From Hordeum vulgare subsp. vulgare (Eukaryota > Streptophyta > Magnoliopsida > Poales > Poaceae): a stretch of DNA of 64,000 bases. The notes beneath the pieces are model-generated. The model was not told the DNA's origin. It saw only the letters and a program-made list of their open reading frames with translations, and did no database searches. The translations under genes and the position numbers were made by a program. The stretch lies in the NCBI RefSeq assembly GCF_904849725.1, contig NC_058521.1, positions 144,054,744 to 144,118,743 on the forward strand. Reading direction: 5' to 3'. This document shows positions 9,979 to 21,329 of the stretch, piece by piece. Position 1 is the stretch's first letter. The number at the start of each line of letters is the position of its first letter.

Positions 9979-12891
9979 CTAAGTCACCTCAATGGGGATA
10001 CGGATCTCCCCAACAAGCAAATCATACTTCATCTTGACACGAGGAATAGGGAATTCAAAGCTCCCAATGAGAATCAATGAAGTCTTTTTGATAGCATTGA
10101 TGCAATGTACTGGATATCGTTTCTTCGGAAAGTGCACTGTGTGCTCATTACCGTTGACGTGGAAAGTGACATTGCCTTTGTTGCAATCTATAACAGCCCC
10201 TGCAGTGTTGAAAAAGGGTCTTCTGAGGATGATAGCCATGGCATCGTCCTTGGGGATATCCGAGATAACAAAGTCTGTTAAGATAGTGGTATTAGCAACC
10301 ACAACAGGCACATCCTCGCAAACGCCGATAGGGAAAGCACTTGATTTGTCGGCCATTTGCAGAGAAATTTCAGTGGGTGTCAACTTATCCAATTCAAGTC
10401 TACGATAAAGAGAGTGGCATAACACTAACACCGGCTCCAAGGTCACATAAGGCAGTTCTTACGTAGTTTCCTTTAATAGAGCAAGGTATAGTGGGCACTC
10501 CGGGATCGACAAGTTTCTTAGGAGTTCCACCTTTGAAAGTGTAATTGGCAAGCATGGTGGAGATCTCAAGATCTGGTATCTTCCATTTATTAGTCACGAT
10601 ATCTTTCATGTACTTGGCATACGGAGATATCTTGAGCATATCAGTTAACCGCATCTGCAGAAAGACGGGTCTTATCATCTCAACGAAGCGCTCAAAATCC
10701 TCATCATCCTTTTTCTTGGATGGCTTAGGAGGAAAGGGCATAGGTCTCTGAACCCATGGCTCTCTTTCTTTACCATGCTTCCTAGTAGTAAAGTCATTCT
10801 TGTCGTACGTCTTAGGTTGTGGGTTATCAGGATCAATCGTAGGTTCAATCTCCACATCCTCATCATGGCTAGGTTGAGCATTATTATGAACATCACTGTC
10901 CACATTGTCACCAGGTTCATGTTCATCACCTGATTGTGTTTCTACATCAGACGCAGAAATATCATTAGGTTCTTCAGGTGTGATAGTATTTGGTGAACTG
11001 GCATGCAGGTTTCTATCATCCTTCTTCTTCTCCTTAGGATGACTAGGTGTATCAGCATTGATTCCTTGAGAATCTTGATCAATTCTCTTAGGATGACCTT
11101 CAGGATACAAAGGTTCCTGAGTCATTTTTCCTCCTCTAGTAATGACTCTGACAGAGTTGTCATTTAATTCATTGAGCAGGTCATTCTGAGCTTTAAGTAC
11201 TTGTTCTACCTGAGTAGTAATCATAGAGGCATGTTTACTCAGAAGCTTCAGAGCATTGACATTTCTGTCTACACAAGCACTTAAATGGCTAAGCATACGA
11301 GCACTTTGTTCCAAATGTCTGCTAACATAATCATTGAGACTCTGTTGTTTGGCAACAAAGTTGTCAAATTCATCAAAGCATAGGCTAGCAGGTTTATCAA
11401 AACGAATATCACTCTCATCAAACCTACGCAGAGAATTCACTTCTACTACCTGTATCGGGTTGTCGAGACCATGGATCTCTTCGATAGGTGGTACATTTTT
11501 TACATCTTCAGCTCTAATGTCTTTCTCTTGCATAGATTTCTTGGCTTCTTGCATATCTTCGGGACTGAGGAATTGAATACCTCTTTTCTTAGGAGTTGGC
11601 TTAGGAGGTGGTTCAAGAATGGTCCAAGCATTATCATTGATCAAGAGGTTATTCAATAGGGTCTCAGCTTGTTCTACAGTTTGTTCCCTAAAAACAAAAC
11701 CGGCACAACTGTCAAGGTAGTCTCTAGAGGCATCGGTAAGTCCATTATAGAGGATATCAAGTATCTCGTTCTTCTTGAGAGGGTGATCAGGCAAAGCATT
11801 CTGTAGCTGGACGAGCCTCCCCCAAGCTTGTGGAAGACTCTCTTCTTGGAGTTGAGCAAAGTTGTATATTTCCTGCAAGGCAGCTTGCTTCTTATGGGCA
11901 GGGAAATATTTCTCACAGAAGTAATAGACCATCTCCTGGGGACTACGCACACATCCAGGAGCAAGAGTGGTGAACCAGGCTTTAGCATCATCCTTTAGAG
12001 AGAAAGGAACATCTTAAGGATATAGTAGTGGCGGATCTTCTCCTCATTAGTGAAGAGGTTGGCTATTTCGGATAGTTTGGCAAGATGGGCTATGACTGTC
12101 TCAGACTCATAACCGTGAAAAGGATCAGTTTCGACTAGAGAGATTATCTCAGGGTCGACAGAGAATTCATAATCCTTATCGGTGACAAAGATAGGCGAAG
12201 TGGCAAACTTCGGATCATTTTTCATCCTAACTTCCTGAGATTTTTCCTTCCACTTGAGAACTAATTTCTCAGCGTCATAGGCATCCTTACATGCAAGAAA
12301 ATCCTTAGCTGTCTCTCCCTCCATAACGTAACCCTCAGGTATATCCGGCAATTCATATCTAGGAGAGCTAGATCTAGCAGGAGCAAAAGCAGGTTCTATC
12401 TCAATAGCATCGGCAGTATGAGAAGCATCACGAGCATTGGCAGTAACTCTAGCAATATGAGCATCAAGGAACACTCCTAGTGGAACAGGCAAAGGAGCAT
12501 CTCTAGCAGTATCAAGCATAGCATCATCAGGCAAAATAGCATCTCTAGCATCATCAGGCAAAGCAGTATCAAGCATAGCATCTCTAGCAGTATCAAGCAT
12601 AGCATCTCTAGCAGTATCAAGCATAGTATCAAGCATAGTATCAAGCATAGCATCATCAGGCATATTATCAAGCATAGTATCATCAGGCATAGTATCAAGC
12701 ATAGCATCTCTAGCAGTAGTATCACAAGCATCATCAAGCACAGGCGACATATCAAGATTTCTAGCAGGAGGTGATGTCACAAACTTACTCATAACTGAAG
12801 GTGAAGCAAGTGCAGAGCTAGATGGCAATTCCTTACCTCCCCTCGTAGTTGAGGGCAAGACTTTGGCCTTCAGATCCTTCAGAATCTTCAT
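9979..12891 (-). pseudogene. gag plus retropepsin-like segment of element E, frameshifted
   Basis: Gag is the structural protein of the particle, followed here by a protease-like segment. It reads from MKILKDLKAKVLPST at 12891. Residues ~45-125 are a low-complexity repeat of AMLDT/ARDAMLDT units. A 1-nt deletion near 12010 (D has the intact sequence) moves it to the frame open at 11950-10400, which holds the Gypsy gag core (WFTSLAPGCVRSPQEMVYYF, LPQAWGRL) and an acidic linker. The protease active-site motif CDLGAGVSVMP is at about 10410-10450. A +1 shift right after it is needed to reach the open segment to 9979 (RRLELDKLTPTEISLQMADK, ILRRPFFNTAGAVIDC). No RT follows. Confidence 0.85.
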
Positions 12892-12941
12892 AATGATCAG
12901 CAGATATAAATCCCAAGTAACTCACAGAATATAGCAATACC

Positions 12942-12959
12942 TCCCCGCCAACGGCGCCA
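12942..12959 (-). promoter_or_regulatory. Primer binding site of element E (tRNA-Asp type)
   Basis: The plus strand reads TCCCCGCCAACGGCGCCA, one mismatch from TCCCCGGCAACGGCGCCA, the 3' end of plant tRNA-Asp with CCA. It lies 9 nt inside the 5' LTR. Confidence 0.92.
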
Positions 12960-12968
12960 GAAAAATGC

Positions 12969-14712
12969 TGACGTCAGCAGTGCTTCTCTGGCAATGGCTC
13001 CAGAAAAGTGTTGATCCTGCAATCTCTAGTGTTAGCTAGACGAATGCTTATAACAACTAACCTTCTCCTGCAACGACACCAGAAGAATGTTGATAGCACT
13101 CCCCGGCAATGAAACTGGAAGAATGTTGTTGATGGCCCACCAGCGCGTGGGTTCGCAGCAGTTTTTGAGTGTAGAGTATTCGACCCAATTTGTAGGTACG
13201 CCAGTCAGGAGGTGAGAGTATACTCTCAAGTATTAGCAGCTGAATTTGTCAGATTCAACCACACCTGAAAGATTAGTATCTGCAAGCAAAATAGTAACAA
13301 CAAAGTAGTAACAGCGAAGTAGCGGGTATCGATAGTGTAACGAGCAATAGCAGTGGCAAGGAACAGCAGTAGTGACAGCTGTAGCAAGTAGCAACAGTAG
13401 CAAGCGACAGTAGTACCAACAGTAGCAGCAGAGCAAAGCAAGTAACAGCAGTAGCAACAGTAGTAGCAGCAGCAGAGCAAGACAAGTAACAGCAGTAGCA
13501 ACAGTAGTAGCAGCAGAGCAAGACAAGTAACAACAGTAGCAACAGTAGTAGCAGCAGAGCAAGACAAGTAACGACAGTACCAACAATAGGACAAACTCGT
13601 AGTCATTGGGTCGGTGATTTGTTTGGATGATATTCATCATGCAACAGCTATAACACAGAGAGATATGTGGCTAGCTCCCGTTCGTCAATGTGATGTAGGC
13701 ATGCCTTCCGTGTGTCGTCATACGTGCTTACGGAAAAGAACTTGCATGACATCTATTGTCCATCCCTCCCGTGGCAGCGGGGTCCAAAAGGAAACTACGG
13801 GATATTAAGGTTCTCCTTTTAATAAAGAACCGGACCAATGCATTAGCACTTGGTGAACACATGAACTCCTCAAACTTTGGTCATCACCGGGAGTGGTTCC
13901 GGTTATTGTCACTCCAGGGTTGCCGGATCATAACACATAGTAGGTAACTACAACTTGCAAGATCGGATCTAAAACACACATATATTGGTGACAACATAAT
14001 AATTTCAGATCTGAAATCATGGCACTTGGGCCCTAGTGACAAGCATTAAGCATGGCAAAGTAGTAGCAACATCAATCTCAGAACATAGTGGATACTAGGG
14101 ATCAATCCCCGTCAAAACTAACTCGATTACATGATAGATCTCATCCTACTCATCACCGCCCAGCGAGCCTACGAATAGATTACTCACGAATGACGAAGAG
14201 CTTCATGGAATTGGAGAGGGAAGAAGGTTGATGATGACGATGGGGATGATTTCCCCTCTCCGGAGCCCAAGACGGACTCTAAATCTGCCCTCCAGATGAA
14301 GAACAGGTGGTGGCGGCGCCTCCGTATCGAAAACGTGACAAAAACTTCTCTTTTTATTTATTTTTCTATGACGAAAGACAACTTATAGAGCTGCAATTGG
14401 GGGCGACAGGTGCCTGTGGGCCCCACAAGCCTGCCCACCGCCACCAGGGGGTGGTGGCGGAGCAGGGGCTTGTGGCCCACTGGCCCACCCCCTCAGGTCG
14501 ATCCTGGCGCAGGTATTTTTGATATTTTCTAAAATTGCTCCCCGTAAATTTTCAGGACGTTTGGAGAACTTTGATTTCTGCACAAAAATAACACCAAGGC
14601 AATTCTGCTGAACACAGCGTCAGTCCAGGTTAGTTCCATTCAAATCATGCAAAATATAGGCCAAAACAAGGGCAAAAGTGTTTGGAAAAGTAGATACGTT
14701 GGAGACATATCA
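12969..14712 (-). repeat. 5' LTR of element E
   Basis: 1744 bp, TGACGTCAG...GGAGACATATCA in plus orientation, followed by ATGCT. The extension 12969-13129 holds three PBS relics (12986-13002, 13064-13081, 13100-13117). The promoter inverted repeat is at 14423-14475, with a 42-45-bp minisatellite at about 13270-13590. Confidence 0.93.
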
Positions 14713-14717
14713 ATGCT
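14713..14717. repeat. Target site duplication of element E, right (ATGCT)
   Basis: Second copy of the 5-bp duplication flanking element E. Confidence 0.95.
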
Positions 14718-16108
14718 CTCCAAAAGAACGAGACATGCCCTGTTAGTGCTCTCTGAGTTAGCTTGCTATGCGCAGATAGTAATATTTCCAGATTCTTCTG
14801 TTTCTGTAATTTTTTTTAATCGATAGGGAAAAAACGAATTTGCTGTTGCTTTATATATTCATATGCCAAGAATCTCTAATCTGACTTTTGCCTTCTTTGC
14901 TTCTATTATAGTTCTTTCCCAACATCTATGAAAAATGCAGAGTGGTTTCCTATAGAAAGGGAAAATAATTTAAGTATGTGAGGTTGTTTGTTACTTTGTG
15001 TGGCATGTTTGAGTGGCCTTGTCATGATGTGACTATTGTTCTTCTACGCTCGTGTTGTCACTGGATCTTGCCTCCCTCGGTGAGCTGCTGATGATGTTGT
15101 ATGTTTTGCCTTACCTTTCAGGTCCACTCTGTGAGGTGTATCCGTTGTGACTCATGAGGCTATTGGCATACTTCTGCAGGAAGTTAACTAAACTTGTCAC
15201 TACACTTTGCCCCCTATCATGCACGATAACCTCGCAAATTGATGCAAACCTTTTAGCTATCCAAGAATAGAAAAATGGGCACAGATTTATATATGTTCAC
15301 TTATCAGTATTTAATCTTTCTAGGTAAATCTTGATATTGTGTGAGGACTGCATGCTTTAATCCCATGGATGACAATCCTAATAATAAACACGTGCCATGT
15401 TTTCTTCATAATTTGGCTTATGTAATGTGCTTCTGTAAGAATTCTTGATTTGCTCATGTGGACAATATAGATTACAGATAGCTTTATTTTACTTTATTAG
15501 AATTTAGAAATGAATCAGTTTTGGGTAGCACATTGCTCAACTACGTTATGAATGTACTGCTGACATTGGGCTTTCAACCCGTAGGAGGTTGTCTATCTAT
15601 TCTCAGGGTCATGACCTCTCCATGCAAGTATTTCTGGTTCTCTGGTTTAGGATCTAATAGTCTACACTTACGAGTACTATTTGTCTTCTAATAAATTCAG
15701 CATCTTGTTATCTCATATGAACATAATACATCATGCATGTGAAGCTTTGATCAATTCACAACAATTCTTGATGGTCACTTAATATTTTTCCCAGTGCAGG
15801 CCAATCAAAATTGCATGCCAAACACTAATAACCAAAGTCACCCAAGGGAGCTTTAAATCATAGGAAGTGTTGCTGCTTGGAACATAGTTTCAGATTTTGT
15901 AGGTAGTGTTAGACTTGTAAGATTTTATTCTTTTTCAAATTGATGCAGAACACTTGCGAGCATCTGATATACATGACTGAAAAATGAGATATACAAATGA
16001 AAAGTCACCGCCAATGGCCCTTTCATGTCTTTTTTTGTTTTCGCTCATGGGTTTTGTTTCCCTGAATTGATGTCGTGGTTACTGGAAGCTAGAAAGAAGT
16101 TGCCACAG
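14718..16108. other. Low-copy host DNA, probably intronic
   Basis: AT-rich DNA with no match to the elements elsewhere in the window. It would continue the decayed gene of 2648-4425 if element E were removed. A piece after 14911 (TTCTATTATAG, then TTCTTTCCCAACATCTATGA) could be an exon but is too short to judge. Otherwise no coding or RNA feature is seen. Confidence 0.4.
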
Positions 16109-16159
16109 AATTTTGCAATATCAGGAAAAGCTACAGATAAATGCAAACATGGTAGATAA
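16109..16159 (+). pseudogene. Exon-like frame split by element A, left part
   Basis: Begins after TTGCCACAG, an acceptor-like site, and reads ILQYQEKLQINANMVDN. The last five bases, GATAA, are the target duplication of element A. The same frame resumes at 61798 and runs on to a GTAATA donor at 61862, giving 38 codons without a stop. Host gene family not recognised. Confidence 0.4.
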
Positions 16160-17924
16160 TGTTGGGTAACGTAGCATAAATTCAAAATTTTCCTACGCCA
16201 TATTCAGATCTTCCTATGGAGAGTCCAGCAACCAGAGAGGGGTGAATGCATCTTCATACCTTTGAAGATCGCTAAGCGGAAGCGTTGCTAGAACGCGGTT
16301 GATGGAGTCGTACTCGCGGCGATTCAGATCGCGGTGTCATTCCGATCTAGTGTCGAACCACGGCACCTCCGCGTTTAACACACGTACAGCCTGGTGATGT
16401 CTCCCGCACCCTGATCCAGCAAGGAGGAGGGAGAGGTTGGGGAAGATCTCCGGTAGCACGACGGTGTGGTGTCGATGGAGAGACGAGGTCTCCCGGCAGG
16501 GCTTCGCCAAGCACCATGGGAGAGGAGGAAGAAGAAGAGTAGGGCTGCGCTGAGATAGAGATGGAGAACCGTGTCTCCAAAGGCCAAAAACCCCACTATA
16601 TATAGGGGGTAGGGAGGGGTGGCGCCCCCTTTAGGGTTTCCCCCTTGAGGGGGGCGGCAGCCCTAGATGAGAGAGGGGGCGGCGGTTAGGGAGGAGAGGG
16701 GGTGGCGCACCCCTAAGTGGGCCTTAGGCCCACCAGCGCCTAGGGTTTCCCCTCCCTCCCTCTCTGGTGTGCCTGGGCTGAGTGTGGGCGCGCACCAGCA
16801 CACCCAGGGGCTGGTTCCCTCCCGCACTAGGCCCATGTAGCCTGCCGGGGCTTGTGGCCCCTCCCGGTGGGCCTCCGGAACCCTTCCGGTGGTCCCGGCA
16901 CTTTGCCGGTGGTGCCCGAAACATTTCCGGCGTCCAAACCCATCCATCCTATATATCAATCTTTACCTACGGACCATTTCGGAGCTCCTCGTGACATCCG
17001 GGATCTCATCCGTGACTCCGAACAACCTTCGGTAACCTCGTACAACAATTCCCTATAACCCTAGCGTCATTGAACCTTAAGTGTGTAGACCCTACGGGTT
17101 CGGGAATCATGCAGACATGACCGAGACACTCTCCGGCCAATAACCATCAGCAGGATCTGGATACCCATGGTGGCTCCCACATGTTCCACGATGATCTCAT
17201 CGGATGAACCACGATGTCATGGATACAATCAATCCCGTATACAATTCCCTTTGTGTGTCGGTATAGAACTTGCCCGAGATTCGATCGTCGGTATACCTAT
17301 ACCTTGTTCAATCTCGTTATCGGTAAGTCTCTTTACTCGTTTCGTAGCACATCATCCCATGACTAACTACTTAGTCACACTGAGCTCATTATGATGATGC
17401 TCTACTGAGTGGGCCCAGAGATACCTCTCCGTCACACGGAGTGAAAAATCCCGATCTTGATTTGTACCAACCCAACAGACACTTTCGGATATACCCATAG
17501 TGCACCTTTATAGTCACCCAGTTACATTGTGACGTTTGATACACCCAAAGCACTCCTACGGTATCCGGGAGTTGCACAATCTCACGGTCGAAGGAAAAGA
17601 CACTTGACATTAGAAAAGATTTAGCATACGAACAACACGATCTAGTGCTATGCTTACGATTGGGTCTTGTCCATCACATCATTCTCCCAATGATGTGATC
17701 CCGTTATCAATGACATCTGATGTCCATGATCAGGAAACCATGATCATCTATTGATCAATGAACCAGCCAACTAGAGGCTTGCTAGGGACACGTTGTGATC
17801 AATTTATTCACACATGTATTACTGTTTCCTAATACAATTATAGCATGAACAATAGACGATTATCATGAACAAGGAAATATGATAATAACCATTTTATTAT
17901 TGCCTCTCGGGCATATTTCCAACA
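16160..17924 (-). repeat. 3' LTR of Copia element A
   Basis: 1765 bp, flanked on the left by GATAA. A TATA-like ACTATATATA is at 16596-16605. Long open frames in both strands (about 16347-17058) come from its GC-rich part and are not genes. Confidence 0.95.
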
Positions 17925-17935
17925 GTCTCCCACTT
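17925..17935 (-). promoter_or_regulatory. Polypurine tract of element A
   Basis: On the element strand AAGTGGGAGAC directly precedes TGTTGGAAATATG of the 3' LTR. Confidence 0.85.
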
Positions 17936-17956
17936 GCACTAGAGTCAATAATCTAG

Positions 17957-18363
17957 TTACATTGTGATATATCGAACACCCATAGCATTGTGGTGTTGAT
18001 CATGTTTTGCTCGAGGAAGAGGTTTAGTCAACGGGTCTGCAATATTCAGATCGGTGTGCACTTTACAAATATCTATTACTCCACTCTGGACATGGTCCTG
18101 GATGGAGTTGTAGTGGCGTTTGATGTGCTTGGTCTTCCGGTGAAACCTGGGCTCCTTGGCTATGGCAATGGCCCCAGTGTTATCACAGAAGAGTGTCATC
18201 GGACCCGACACGCTTGGGACCACTCCAAGGTCGGTGATGAGCTCCTTCATCCAAATCCCTTCATGAGCCGCTTCTGAAGTAGCTATGTATTCCGCTTCAC
18301 ATGTAGATGCTGCCACGACTTCTTTCTTGATGCTGCACCAGCTCACTGCCCCGCCATTCATAA
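17957..18363 (-). pseudogene. Copia pol C-terminus (RNase H) of element A
   Basis: About 135 codons reading MNGGAVSWCSIKKEVVAAST, then CEAEYIATSEAAHE, LFCDNTGAIAIAKEP, KTKHIKRHYNSIQDHV and ADPLTKPLP: the typical C-terminal RNase H of BARE/Angela pol, which degrades the RNA strand during reverse transcription. It joins the sequence ending SQTGYVY at 48666 across element B; the B target duplication CATAC lies at the joint. The frame is open to its natural stop. Confidence 0.9.
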
Positions 18364-18368
18364 CATAC
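18364..18368. repeat. Target site duplication of element B, left (CATAC)
   Basis: CATAC directly precedes TGACAACCC; its partner is 48661-48665. Confidence 0.95.
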
Positions 18369-19750
18369 TGACAACCCACAAGTATAGGGGATCGCAACAG
18401 TTTTCGAGGGTAGAGTATTCAACCCAAATTTATTGATTCGACACAACGGGAAGCCAAAGAATATTCTCAAGTATTAGAAGTTGAGTTGTCAATTCAACCA
18501 CACCTGAAAGATTTAGTATCTGCAGCAAAGTGACAACAGTAGCAGCAAAGTAACAGCAGTAGCAACAGAGTAAGAGTAGCAGAAGTGACAGCAGTAGCGG
18601 CAAAGTAACATAGCAAGGACTAGTATTAAAAGACTCGTAGGCATTGGATCGGTGATGGATGATTATGCCGGATGCTATTCCTCATGCAACAGTTATAACA
18701 CGGAGAGATATGTAACTAGCTCCAGTTCATCAATTAATGTAGGCATGTATTTCGGATGTAGTCATACATGCTTAGGGAAAAGAACTTGCATGACATCTAT
18801 TGTCCATCCCTCCCGTGGCAGCGGGGTCCTAATGGAAACTACGGGATATTAAGGTTCTCCTTTTAATAAAGAACCGGACCAACGCATTAACACTTAGTGA
18901 ATACATGAACTCCTCATACTATAGTCATCTCCGGGAGTGGTTTCGGCTATTGTCACTCCGGGGTTGCCGGGTCATAACACATAGTAGGTGACTACAACTT
19001 GCAAGATAGGATCAAGAACACACATATATTGGCGACAACATAATAGGTTCAGATCTGAAATCATGGCACTCGGGCCCTAGTGAAAAGCATTAAGCATGGC
19101 AAAGTAGTAGCAACATCAATCTCAGAACATAGTGGATACTAGGGATCAATCCCCGTCAAAACTAACTCGATTACATGATAGATCTCATCCAACCCATCAC
19201 CGTCCAGCAAGCCTATGATGAGATTACTCACGAACGGTGAAGAGCATCATGGAATTGGCGATGAAGGAAGGTTGGTGATGACGATGGCGACGATCTGCCC
19301 TCTCCGGAGCCCAGAACGGACTCCAGATCTGCCCTCTAGAGGAAGAACAGGAGGTGGCGGCGCCTCCGTATCGTAAAACGCGATGAACTCTTCTCTCTTA
19401 TTTTTTTCCGGACGAAAGGGACTAAATAGAGCTGATATTGGAGGCGGTGGAGCTTCATGGGCCCCACAAACCTGCCAGGCGCGGCCAGGGGGGCGCGCCT
19501 GGTGGGCTTGTGGGCTCTCAGCTCCACCCCTCTGGTTGATTCTAGCGCCAGTATTTTTTATATATTCCACAAAAAATCCCCGTAAATTTCCAGGTCATTC
19601 CGAGAACTTTTATTTCTGCGAAAAAACAACACCATGGCAATTCTGCTGAAAACAGCGTTAGTCCGGGTTAGTTCCATTCAAATTATGCAAATTAGAGTCC
19701 AAAACAAGGGCAAAAGAGTTTGGAAAAGTAGATACGACGGAGACGTATCA
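18369..19750 (-). repeat. 3' LTR of element B
   Basis: 1382 bp, TGACAACCCACAAG...GGAGACGTATCA in plus orientation; on the element strand it ends CTTGTGGGTTGTCA. The promoter inverted repeat is at 19464-19513, with perfect 9-bp inner arms CCAGGCGCG 19475-19483 and CGCGCCTGG 19494-19502. Confidence 0.93.
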
Positions 19751-19764
19751 ACTCCCCCAAGATT
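19751..19764 (-). promoter_or_regulatory. Polypurine tract of element B
   Basis: Element strand AATCTTGGGGGAGT abuts the 3' LTR; the family core CTTGGGGGAGT is kept. Confidence 0.88.
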
Positions 19765-21324
19765 AAAACCTTGCTTGTCCTCAAGCAATTCAGTTGACAA
19801 ACTGAAAGAGACAAAAGAAAAACTTTTACGAACTCTGTTTGATCTTGTTGTTGCAACTATGTCTAACTCATATCCAGAATTTCAGCAAGATCACAAGCTA
19901 ACCACATAAGCAAATGACATCTAGGTCTCACGGTAAACTCATATCAATGGCATAATCAACTAGCGAGCAAATAATGACAAGTTTCAAACGTCAATACTTC
20001 AATCAAGACAATCATGAAGCAGTATGAACAGATGGTATCTCGCTAGCTCTTTCTGAGACCGCAAAACATAAATGCAGAGCACCTTCAAAGACCAAGGGCT
20101 GACTAAACATTGTAATTCATGGCAAAGAAGATCCAGTCACAGTCATACTCAATATCAATCAAAAGCAAAGCATAAAAATGGCAGAGGTGCTCTCTAATTG
20201 GTGCTTTTATAAGAAGAGGATGACTCAATAGGAACATAAATAGATAGGCCCTTCGCAGAGGGAAGCACTGATTTGCAGAGGTGCCAGAGCTCAAGCTTTT
20301 AAAACGGAGATAATAATTTTGGGTGGCATGCTTTCATTGTCAACGCAATGACCAAGAGTTTTCACCATCTTCCACGCTACACATGCTATAGGCGGTTGCC
20401 AAACAAAAAAGTAAAGTTTTGACTCCCCCACCACCGATCAATCACACTCCACGACTAGCCGAATACTCGGGTGTCGTCCATACCAACATCAATCCAGGGG
20501 GAGTTTTGTTTGCAATTATCTTTTCGATTTGAGCATGGAACTGGGCATTCCAATTACCGGCCCCTTTCTCGTGTATGATAGTGAATAAACACATATCGAG
20601 GATAACATGCCTAGCATGGAAGATACTGATAGCCCCCTGTCACCACATGAGCGGTTCGGGCATGCAAAACAAATTATTTCTTGAAGGTTTAGAGAGTGGC
20701 ACATGCAAATTTACTTGGAACGACAAGTAGATACCGCATATAGGTAGGTAAGGTGGACCCATATGGAACAAATTTGGGTTTATGGAAGTGGATGCAAAAG
20801 CAGTATTCCTGCTTAGTACAAGTGAAGGCTAGCAAAAGACTGGGAAGAGACCAACTAGAGAGCGACAGCAGTCATCGAAATGCATCGAGATTGACCAACA
20901 TTGAGTGCAAGCATGAGTAGGACATAAATCACCATGAACATGAATATCATAGAGGCTATGTTGATTTTGTTTCAACTACATGTGTGAACATGTGCCAAGT
21001 CAAGCCACTTGAATCATTCAAAGCAGGATACCATCCTATCATACTACATCATAGTCATCTCAAAATTCATGTTGGCATCCAAGACAAACCATTATAAGCT
21101 CCTAGCTAATTAAGCATGGCATCAGAAACTATGATATCTAAGTTTTCATTGCAAACATGTTTCTCTCACAACAAATCTGAACTAGGAATGCTAAGCAAGT
21201 CATATTTACAAAAACAAAATAGATCGAGTTCATACCAGCTTTTCCAGGCGTAGTCACTTCACCACATATCGTCATTATTGCCTTTCACTTACACGACCGA
21301 ATGATGTGAACAATAATAATAGTG
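19765..21324 (-). other. 3' leader of element B, LTR-proximal part
   Basis: Non-coding region homologous to 6185-8072 of E; the rest of it lies at 41571-41909 beyond element C. It contains the B copy of the 62-codon small frame (20516-20704). Confidence 0.8.
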
Positions 21325-21329
21325 CTCGT
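21325..21329. repeat. Target site duplication of element C, left (CTCGT)
   Basis: CTCGT before TGATGACCC; its partner is 41566-41570. Confidence 0.95.

Larger units (their letters stand above)
4431..14712 (-). mobile_element. Complete non-autonomous Gypsy element E
   Basis: A 10,282-bp element with LTRs 4431-6170 and 12969-14712, PBS, PPT and ATGCT target duplication. On the minus strand the order is 5' LTR, PBS, gag plus retropepsin-like segment, non-coding spacer, ORF2, second PPT, ~1.9-kb 3' leader, 3' LTR. RT, RNase H and integrase are absent, as in relatives B and D, so the lack of pol is a family trait. In the first ~370 bp the two LTRs differ at roughly 4% of sites (hand count), suggesting insertion one to two million years ago under the usual grass LTR rate. 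Confidence 0.93.
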
